Positions 5,838 to 11,135 of a stretch of DNA of 11,135 nucleotides are shown here, one piece after another. Origin of the DNA: CAZFCK01 sp964517355 (GTDB taxonomy: Bacteria > Desulfobacterota > Desulfovibrionia > Desulfovibrionales > Desulfovibrionaceae); assembly GCA_964517355.1 (NCBI GenBank), contig CAZFCK010000153.1:1-11135 (forward strand), read 5' to 3'. Under the pieces are notes generated by a model, which was given only the letters and a program-made list of their open reading frames with translations, was not told the DNA's origin and did no database searches. The translations under genes were made by a program, and so were the position numbers. Positions within the stretch are counted from its first letter, which is position 1, and the number at the start of each line of letters is the position of its first letter.

Positions 5838-8800
5838 ATGGAAGACAACGCACATGTAGATTCGGCAGAGGTTGAAAGCGACTTGACGCGAGACGAGGAA
5901 GCCCCGGACCAGGCACAGGAACCTGAGCGCATTCTCGTTCTTGACGACGAACCCGCGTTGCGGAGTTTGTTCTCCATGATTTTGACCGAGGCCGGTTACA
6001 CGGTTGAGACGGCGGAAAATCTGGAGCAGGCCGTCGCCAGTCTCAGGGAGAGACCTCCGGAGCTGATTCTTGCCGACGTGGTCTTGCCCGGGGCGTCCGG
6101 TCTGGACCTTTTGCCGGTGATCAAACACGACGGGTTGCATTGCGCCGTGATTTTCATCAGCGGCAAGCCCCACGTGCAGGACGCGGCGCGCGCCTTGCGG
6201 CAGGGAGCGTTTGACTATTTGGTCAAACCGCTGACATCGCAGGAACTTCTGTGCAAAGTGGATTCGGGGTTGCGGCAGAAGCGGCTGCTGGACCGGCAAC
6301 AGCAGTTGGAACAGGAGAACGCGCGCTACCACGAACACCTGGAAGAACTCGTAGCCGAGCGCACCAAGGCCTTACAGCAGGCCAACGCCCGGTTGTCCAA
6401 AGAGGTGGCCGAGCGCGAACGTGCGGAAAAGGCCCTGCTCAATCAATCCATTTTTTTGGAAACGCTCATGGCCTCCATCCCCACGCCCCTGTTCTACAAA
6501 GATCTCAGCGGGGTCTATCTGGGATGCAACAACGCCTTCGCCGCGTTTGTGGGCATGAGCATCAAAACCATTCCCGGCAAAAGAATGCGCGACTGCTTTC
6601 CCTTGGAGTTCGTGGCCAAGGACATTGAGTACGACAATGTGCTGCTGGCCGACGGCGGCACCCAGGAGTACGAGAGCTTCATCCGTTTTTCCGCGGGCGA
6701 CGAACGTCATGTGCTTTTCAAGAAAGCGGTCTTTCCCCTTGCCGACGGCTCCATCGGGGGCATTATCGGGCTGCTGATCGACACCACCAACCGGAAGCGT
6801 CTCGAAGACGCCTTGCGCCAGGCCTCTTCCCAGGCCTTGGCAGCCAACAGCGCCAAAAGCGAATTTCTGGCCACCATGAGCCACGAAATCCGCACGCCCA
6901 TGACCGCGATTTTGGGGATGGCGGATTTGCTTTATTCTTCGCCCCTGAACAGGGACCAGAAGAAATACGTGGGCATGATCCGTAACGCCGGCAACAATTT
7001 GCTTGAACTTATCAACGACATACTCGATCTCTCGCGAGTGGAGTCCGGCAGGCTGCATTTTGAGAACATTCCCGTGAGCCCGCATGAACTGGCGGAACGT
7101 ACTTGCGACGTGCTGGGACAACGGGCCAGGGAAAAAGGGCTGGATTTGTATTGGCAGGTGGATGCCGCGTTACCGCCCCATTTTTTGGGCGATCCCGGCA
7201 GGATGCATCAGGTTTTGGTGAATTTGCTGGGCAACGCGGTCAAGTTTACGGATTCCGGAGAAGTGGCCCTGACACTCGATGTGCTACTTGAGCAAGAGCG
7301 CACCATGCTCCATTGTGCCGTCGCGGATACCGGCATCGGCATTTCCCCCGAGCACCTGGATACGATTTTCGAGCGGTTCACGCAGGCCGACGCCTCCACC
7401 ACGCGCCGTTTCGGCGGTACGGGACTCGGGCTTTCCATCTGTAAATCCTTGATCGAGCAAATGCAGGGGCGCATCTGGGTGGAAAGCACGCCGGGCCAGG
7501 GCAGTGTTTTCCATGTCGCTTTGCCTCTGATCGCGGCTTCGTGCGCGCTGCGCGACTGCTCCCCTCCTGAAGAACTGCAACTGAAGCGTTTGCTGCTGAT
7601 CGTGCCCAACGCCAATTTCCGGAACGCCTTGACCACTCTGCTGCGGGCTTGGGGGTGCAACTGCGAAGGATGCGATGATTTGGCCGGCATGGAGCGCTGC
7701 TTGAATGTTGAGCCCCAGCTGCTACCGCATATTCTGCTTTTGGACGCCAAGCTGTTGCCCGAAGGCGACACGGAGCAGAACGAACTCGCCATGCATCTTG
7801 AAAATCTGACGCGCAGGAATATTCCCACGATCATACTCGGCGGCGGAGGCTTGCCTTCGGAATACGGAGAAGCCTACCGCAATGTTGCCGTGCTGGAAAA
7901 GCCCGTGAAGCGGGCGGAACTGCTTGCCGCTTTGATGGCCGCGGCGGGATTGCAGCCGCAAGATGAAAGGCTGACGCACGTGCGGGAATATGTCGACCTG
8001 CAGAAGGATCTCGATCCCATGCGCATCCTTCTCGTGGAGGATTCGGTTTTGACGCAGGTTTTGATCAGGGAATATCTGAAACCCACGCCGCACCTGCTGC
8101 ATGAGGCGGCCAACGGCCAGGAGGCCGTGGATCTGGTCCAAAAGGGCAATTACGATGTCGTGCTCATGGATCTGCAAATGCCTGTCATGGACGGGTACGA
8201 GGCCTTGCGGCGCATACGGGCCTGGGAAAAGGAGCAGGGCAGAGCGGCCACGCCGATAATCGCTTGCAGCGCCAACATGCTCAAGGAAGAGGAATTGGCC
8301 ACATGCAACGGCGGGTTTGATTTGTTTTTGCTCAAGCCCATTCTGCAGCATGAGCTCTTGTCCGCTTTGCGGCAGCGGGCCCGCCCCCGTGGAGACGCTC
8401 CCGGCAAGGGAGGGGTGCGCAATCCCGTGTTTCTCGTGGCCGAGGCCTCCAACGTGATGCGCATTATCGTCGCCCGGATGCTCAAGGAGTTGGGATATTA
8501 CCGCATCCTTGAAGCCGGAACCGGAGCCGAGGTGTTGGACCTGCTCAAAGGGTATCCCGTGGATTGCATGATCTGCGATTGGGACATGCCGGGAATCAAG
8601 GGAGCGGCATTGCTGCGTGGGGCGCGCGCGTTGCCGGGCAAAGAGAACATGCCGTGCATCATGCTTACGGCTGAAAACGAGGGCGAACACCCTGAAGACG
8701 CGCCCGAAGAGGAAAGCATCAGCTACGTGAGCAAGCCTTTTCGTCTGGATATGCTCAAGTCCTTGGTGTGCTCCGTCATCACCAATCGAAACCAGTGTGA

Positions 8801-8840
8801 GGCCAGCACGTTCGTGAACCCTGCCTCCGGCCTGAAGTGA
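5838..8840 (+). CDS. Hybrid histidine kinase, REC-PAS-HisKA-HATPase-REC-REC-REC, 1000 aa
   Basis: This is a cytoplasmic phosphorelay kinase without membrane segments. Numbered from the ATG: an acidic tail (1-30); receiver 1 (about 30-145; D36, D37, phospho-acceptor D80, S108, K130); a coiled coil (about 150-205); a PAS domain (203-318); HisKA with His349 in MSHEIRTPM; HATPase with N462/N466, DTGIGIS and GGTGLGLSI; receiver 2 (585-703), degenerate, with D636 and K688 kept but the acidic pair replaced by Pro-Asn; receiver 3 (729-846; E734, D735, D778, S811, K833), canonical; receiver 4 (863-981), CheY-like (CDWDMPG, D914, T944, K966), with E869 but Ala870 in place of the second acidic residue. 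No Hpt domain is present, so a separate phosphotransferase or response regulator is expected. A TTG at 5802 would add 12 residues but has no ribosome site; the ATG follows GAGGA, rather close. The signal sensed is unknown. Confidence 0.95.
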   Translation: MEDNAHVDSAEVESDLTRDEEAPDQAQEPERILVLDDEPALRSLFSMILTEAGYTVETAENLEQAVASLRERPPELILADVVLPGASGLDLLPVIKHDGLHCAVIFISGKPHVQDAARALRQGAFDYLVKPLTSQELLCKVDSGLRQKRLLDRQQQLEQENARYHEHLEELVAERTKALQQANARLSKEVAERERAEKALLNQSIFLETLMASIPTPLFYKDLSGVYLGCNNAFAAFVGMSIKTIPGKRMRDCFPLEFVAKDIEYDNVLLADGGTQEYESFIRFSAGDERHVLFKKAVFPLADGSIGGIIGLLIDTTNRKRLEDALRQASSQALAANSAKSEFLATMSHEIRTPMTAILGMADLLYSSPLNRDQKKYVGMIRNAGNNLLELINDILDLSRVESGRLHFENIPVSPHELAERTCDVLGQRAREKGLDLYWQVDAALPPHFLGDPGRMHQVLVNLLGNAVKFTDSGEVALTLDVLLEQERTMLHCAVADTGIGISPEHLDTIFERFTQADASTTRRFGGTGLGLSICKSLIEQMQGRIWVESTPGQGSVFHVALPLIAASCALRDCSPPEELQLKRLLLIVPNANFRNALTTLLRAWGCNCEGCDDLAGMERCLNVEPQLLPHILLLDAKLLPEGDTEQNELAMHLENLTRRNIPTIILGGGGLPSEYGEAYRNVAVLEKPVKRAELLAALMAAAGLQPQDERLTHVREYVDLQKDLDPMRILLVEDSVLTQVLIREYLKPTPHLLHEAANGQEAVDLVQKGNYDVVLMDLQMPVMDGYEALRRIRAWEKEQGRAATPIIACSANMLKEEELATCNGGFDLFLLKPILQHELLSALRQRARPRGDAPGKGGVRNPVFLVAEASNVMRIIVARMLKELGYYRILEAGTGAEVLDLLKGYPVDCMICDWDMPGIKGAALLRGARALPGKENMPCIMLTAENEGEHPEDAPEEESISYVSKPFRLDMLKSLVCSVITNRNQCEASTFVNPASGLK

Positions 8841-9175
8841 AACCGCGCCGCCCGGGCTTGTTGCGGCGTTTGGGCGGTGCGTTGCCGCGCGGACAAGATG
8901 AGGCGTTTCGGCGGAACGCCTTTTGCCCGACGCGCATTGCCCCGCATGCAAGCGCAACCCGTATTCGTTCTGGCTTCATCGTTCTCCAGGGTGTATGCTT
9001 GGAGTACGGTGGAGGCGAACGCTCCCGGTCCAAGCGCGGTGCGCGGTTGTCAATCGCGATCCGGCGCGGCGGCTCACAGGAAACGGGGGGGCTCCCGTCT
9101 TTATCGTCATTGGCTGGAAGCGGTTTTGTACGGCGGTGATGAGCAACACGAAAGAAAACAACATGGAGATGCGCC
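8841..9175. other. Intergenic region between the kinase and the Memo gene
   Basis: These 335 bases are GC-rich. They hold a probable weak terminator (8902-8924), and an ACGGG/CCCGT hairpin around the G-run near 9085-9100. Open frames here are short, rich in Arg and Gly, and resemble no family. A clear GGAG ribosome site sits at 9165-9168, 7 bases ahead of the next ATG. No promoter was identified with confidence. Confidence 0.6.
8902..8924 (+). terminator. Weak intrinsic terminator after the hybrid kinase
   Basis: GGCGTT and AACGCC pair around a 7-base loop, followed directly by TTTT, about 60 bases after the kinase stop codon. The stem is short (6 bp) and the T-run is brief, so termination may be partial. 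Confidence 0.45.
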
Positions 9176-10393
9176 ATGCCTGAAAGCGTGCCGCTGTTGC
9201 GTAAGGATTTGGATTTCATACCTGTGGAGCATGAAGGCAGCGAGTTCATTCTCGTTCGCGACCCTCTGGGCCTTGTGCGCGATGGCCAGGCCTTGCCCAT
9301 GCCCTTGTTCAGGCTGCTCGCGCAAATGCGCCCCGGTTCCAATTGCAGTGACCTGCAATCCACAATCGCCACGGAAACTGGGGGGCAAGTGCCGCCCATG
9401 GAACAGATGCGAGATATGGTCCGCCAGCTCGATGCCGCGTATCTGCTTGAGTCCGAACTGTTTTCTGCGGCCAAAGACAAGGTGATGCAGGACTTTTTGG
9501 CCGCGAGCGCCCGGCCTCCGGTCATGGCCGGGCAGGCCTACCCCGAAGACCCCGATGTCTTGCGCACTTGGCTGCAAGGCACCATGTGCGCAGGGCCTGA
9601 ACCCAAGACGCACAACGGCATGGTGCGGGGGCTTGTCGCGCCCCATATCGATCCGGGCATAGGCGCGGGGATTTACGCGGCCGCATACAACGCATTGCAG
9701 CACGCGCAGGTCGAGCGGGTCATCGTTCTGGGTGTGGGGCACCAGCTTGTGGACGCGCTGTACAGCTGCAGCAGCAAAACATTTTTCACTCCTTTCGGGG
9801 GGGTGGAAAGCGATGCGCCCCTTATGGATTTGCTGCGCGAGAAGGGGAAAAGCGTGGCGGCGGACAATGATTTCGTGCATCGAAACGAACATTCCATAGA
9901 GTTTCAGCTCATCTTTCTGCAGCACATCCTCGGCGGGCAGGCATTCACAATAGCGCCAGTCTTGTGCGGCTCGCTGCTTTACGGGCTTCCGGAATACAGC
10001 CGCCAGGCCTTTTTGGATACAGCAGGGGGCATGCTGGAAATCCTGCGGGCGGCGGTCATGGAACCGGGTATGAAAACCCTGGTTGTGGCGGGAGTGGATT
10101 TCTCGCACGTGGGCCCGAAATTCGGTCATGAAAACAGCGCCAAAGACATGGAAGAGGCGACCCGCATGCACGACAGGACATTGTTGGGGCGCTTATGCGC
10201 GCTGGATGCCGATGGATTTTGGCAAGAGTCCGCGCGGGTCCGGGACAAATACAATGTCTGCGGTTTTTCCGCTCTGGCCACCATGTTGGAGATACTGCCC
10301 CCGTGTGTGGGGCGTGAACTGGGATATGAATTGTGGCACGAAGCGCCTACGGCTTCCGCTGTAAGCTATGCTGCCGCTGTTTTTGAAGATTAG
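9176..10393 (+). CDS. amrB: AmmeMemoRadiSam system protein B (Memo family) with extra N-terminal domain, 405 aa
   Basis: Residues about 113-403 are a Memo domain. APHIDPG gives His157 and GVGHQ His189, which with Cys362 (NVCGF) match the metal ligands of human MEMO1. NEHSIEFQL and AGVDFSHVG (Asp308, His311) are also conserved, as is the closing SAVSYAA. Residues about 12-110 form a separate small domain (DPLGLV, then a leucine-rich helical stretch ending LLESELF) that resembles PqqD-like winged-helix modules; this assignment is tentative. Memo proteins are metal-binding, and in bacteria they are grouped with an AMMECR1 protein and a radical SAM enzyme; neither is in the window. The exact reaction is not known. 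GGAG at 9165-9168 fixes the start. No signal peptide or membrane segment is visible, so it is probably cytoplasmic. The stop codon TAG touches a 102-bp repeat. Confidence 0.93.
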   Translation: MPESVPLLRKDLDFIPVEHEGSEFILVRDPLGLVRDGQALPMPLFRLLAQMRPGSNCSDLQSTIATETGGQVPPMEQMRDMVRQLDAAYLLESELFSAAKDKVMQDFLAASARPPVMAGQAYPEDPDVLRTWLQGTMCAGPEPKTHNGMVRGLVAPHIDPGIGAGIYAAAYNALQHAQVERVIVLGVGHQLVDALYSCSSKTFFTPFGGVESDAPLMDLLREKGKSVAADNDFVHRNEHSIEFQLIFLQHILGGQAFTIAPVLCGSLLYGLPEYSRQAFLDTAGGMLEILRAAVMEPGMKTLVVAGVDFSHVGPKFGHENSAKDMEEATRMHDRTLLGRLCALDADGFWQESARVRDKYNVCGFSALATMLEILPPCVGRELGYELWHEAPTASAVSYAAAVFED

Positions 10394-10494
10394 CGCGTTT
10401 TCGCCTTTGGATAAGGCTCACCCCTGACACAATGTTTATTGTTTCAGGGAAATGCATAAGAGCATCTATACGTTATCAAAGTGAAGACGCTCTA
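10393..10494 (+). repeat. 102-bp three-hairpin repeat, full copy E
   Basis: This copy runs from GCGCGTTTTCGCC to ACGCTCTA, 102 bases, and begins on the last base of the amrB stop codon. Hairpin 1 is GCCTT/AAGGC with a different loop (tggat). Hairpin 2 has CCCTG/CAGGG where copies B and D have TATCTG/CAGATA, two pairs changed together on both arms. The linker AAATGCATAAG is identical to copies B and C. Hairpin 3 keeps AGAGC/GCTCT and TCT/AGA. It would form the 3' end of the amrB transcript and could protect it or end it, though no long T-run follows. Confidence 0.85.
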
Positions 10495-10630
10495 GGGAAT
10501 TGTAATACCATTTCCCATTTCTAAATTAATTTATGAAAATTTCCGGGGGGAAACCAGCTCTGCTATCTTCATCCCTAAGGCGCGATACGACCGCGCCCAA
10601 GGGCTGAAGTTTTTGAAAAGGTTCTCCCCC

Positions 10631-10665
10631 CGAAGGCACTTTCGGAGTAAAGGAAATAAACACAT
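10631..10665 (+). repeat. Left 35-bp arm of the inverted repeat around the SRP RNA gene
   Basis: The arm begins CGAAGGCACTTTCGG and ends AAATAAACACAT. Its reverse complement occurs at 11045-11079 with 34 of 35 bases identical. Just outside it is GGTTCTCCCCC, also similar to the flank of the other arm. The arm ends 72 bases before the SRP promoter. The surrounding 10495-10630 and 10666-10737 hold no gene that can be supported. Confidence 0.85.
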
Positions 10666-10737
10666 CCAATAAATTGGTCGCGTATTGCAAGGTCCGTGCG
10701 CTGTGCGCCGTGTGGGCACGATGCGGCGTATTAAGCC

Positions 10738-10766
10738 TTGACTGCTTCACCAGTGAGTGGCATAAA
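10738..10766 (+). promoter_or_regulatory. Sigma70-type promoter of the SRP RNA gene
   Basis: TTGACT (10738-10743) and CATAAA (10761-10766) are separated by 17 bases. The first box matches five of six consensus bases and the second four of six. Transcription would start near 10773, leaving a short leader (a small CAGC...GCTG hairpin) ahead of the mature RNA. Placement directly before a stable RNA gene supports the call. Confidence 0.65.
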
Positions 10767-10790
10767 AGACGTTTCCAGCAGATATGCTGC

Positions 10791-10875
10791 GGGAGCCGGG
10801 CGGCAGGAGCGTCGCAAACCCCGTCAGGTCCGAGAGGAAGCAGCGGTAGCGGTTGCTCTTGGGTGTCCGGCTCCC
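10791..10875 (+). ncRNA. ffs: Small bacterial signal recognition particle RNA (4.5S type)
   Basis: This is the RNA core of the signal recognition particle, which with Ffh targets membrane and secreted proteins to the translocon. The conserved domain IV is clear: GTCAGGTCC (10823-10831), a GAGA tetraloop (GNRA type) and GGAAGCAGC (10836-10844). The ends pair as GGGAGCCGG with CCGGCTCCC, and a second stem pairs CAGGAGC with GCTCTTG, giving one long hairpin of about 85 bases without an Alu domain. A promoter lies upstream and a strong terminator directly after. The exact 5' end is uncertain by up to about 18 bases, since the transcript may begin near 10773 and be trimmed. Confidence 0.93.
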
Positions 10876-10876
10876 A

Positions 10877-10917
10877 TAAGGGCTCAGGGCTTAGGTCCTG
10901 AGCCCTTACTGGTTTTT
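10877..10917 (+). terminator. Intrinsic terminator of the SRP RNA gene
   Basis: TAAGGGCTCAGG and CCTGAGCCCTTA form a perfect 12-bp stem with an 8-base loop, followed by CTGG and five Ts (10913-10917). It starts two bases after the SRP RNA end. Confidence 0.88.
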
Positions 10918-11044
10918 GCGGTATCCATCATCGTTTTCTTGTGCCCCAGCCCGTAAGCACGATCCTTTCCGCCTGCATGACAACCACCAGAATGTTTCTG
11001 ACGGCCAGAGTAGAATCCGTATTATCGGGTGGTGATAAAAAAGA

Positions 11045-11079
11045 ATGTGGTTATTTCCTTTACTCCGAAAGTGCCTTCG
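11045..11079 (-). repeat. Right 35-bp arm of the inverted repeat around the SRP RNA gene
   Basis: This is the reverse complement of 10631-10665 with a single mismatch. The two arms enclose 379 bases that contain the SRP RNA promoter, gene and terminator and little else. The 127 bases between the terminator and this arm contain no supported gene. Confidence 0.85.
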
Positions 11080-11080
11080 A

Positions 11081-11111
11081 GGGGAAACCTTTCTGTAGAA
11101 AGGTTCTCCCC
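11081..11111. repeat. Long GC-ended hairpin next to the right arm
   Basis: GGGGA and AACCTTTC pair with GAAAGGTT and TCCCC around the loop TGTA, with one bulged C, giving a 13-bp stem. The right half (AAAGGTTCTCCCCCC) also occurs beside the left arm near 10616-10630, so this belongs to a repeat family. The window ends 24 bases later. Confidence 0.6.
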
Positions 11112-11135
11112 CCGAACCCCCCTTCCAAAGACTTA

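Noticed and set aside
7722..8957. 411-codon open frame on the minus strand
   Set aside because: It is antisense to the receiver domains of the hybrid kinase; His/Gln/Arg-rich composition is typical of a shadow frame.
9139..9183. 14-codon leader peptide overlapping the amrB start
   Set aside because: It ends with TGA overlapping the amrB ATG, as a coupled leader would, but has no ribosome site of its own and no codon pattern suggesting attenuation.
8877..9485. 202-codon open frame overlapping the start of amrB
   Set aside because: It is Arg/Cys-rich without family motifs, and half of it lies over amrB in another frame.
9107..10171. 354-codon open frame on the minus strand
   Set aside because: It is antisense to amrB, where conserved Memo motifs show the true frame.
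10526..10750. 74-codon open frame on the minus strand before the SRP RNA
   Set aside because: It runs through the inverted-repeat arm and over the SRP promoter and resembles no protein family.
10934..11040. Short open frame on the minus strand after the SRP terminator
   Set aside because: About 36 codons are open, but the only ATG gives 16 residues and no motif or ribosome site is visible.

Overview
The window looks like a piece of a Desulfovibrionaceae-type chromosome (Desulfovibrio/Bilophila group). This is an inference from moderately high GC, the mix of gene families (an EAL-CBS-GGDEF protein, an amphi-Trp protein, a large hybrid histidine kinase, an AmmeMemoRadiSam B protein) and intergenic DNA packed with short palindromic repeats. 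No phage, plasmid, transposase or CRISPR genes were seen.

Layout. From 85 to 2791, minus strand, a composite c-di-GMP-type signalling protein (degenerate GGDEF, EAL, CBS pair, GGDEF) is followed by a small amphi-Trp protein. From 2792 to 3570 there is a non-coding stretch made almost wholly of repeats, with a 10-N assembly gap inside it. From 3571 to 4674, minus strand, lies an exported MsrA-MsrB fusion for methionine sulfoxide repair. It is divergent from a LysE/RhtB-type exporter (4867-5490, plus). Then come a ~1000-residue hybrid histidine kinase with four receiver domains (5838-8840, plus) and a Memo-family protein with an extra N-terminal domain (9176-10393, plus). Last is the small SRP RNA gene (about 10791-10875, plus), with its own promoter and a strong terminator.

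The genes do not form one pathway. Two are signalling proteins (c-di-GMP type and phosphorelay), one repairs periplasmic oxidative damage, one is an exporter, one is a probable metal-binding Memo protein and one is the SRP RNA. Most appear to be single transcription units; only the c-di-GMP protein and the amphi-Trp gene could share a transcript.

The most unusual content is between the genes. A 102-103 bp element occurs in three full copies (2852-2954; 5618-5719 inverted; 10393-10494), one copy cut by the assembly gap (3248-3308), and weaker or partial relatives (51-87, 3131-3154, 3398-3433). It folds as three consecutive hairpins, and the copies differ by compensatory changes that keep the stems paired. 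A second, 53 bp two-hairpin repeat is present twice, identical (3185-3237, 3442-3494). A third repeat forms 35 bp arms, 34 of 35 identical and inverted, on the two sides of the SRP RNA gene (10631-10665, 11045-11079). In the proteins, the main oddities are loss of the EAL general-base glutamate (Val395), a CheY-like final receiver lacking one acidic residue, and an MsrB domain without a resolving cysteine.
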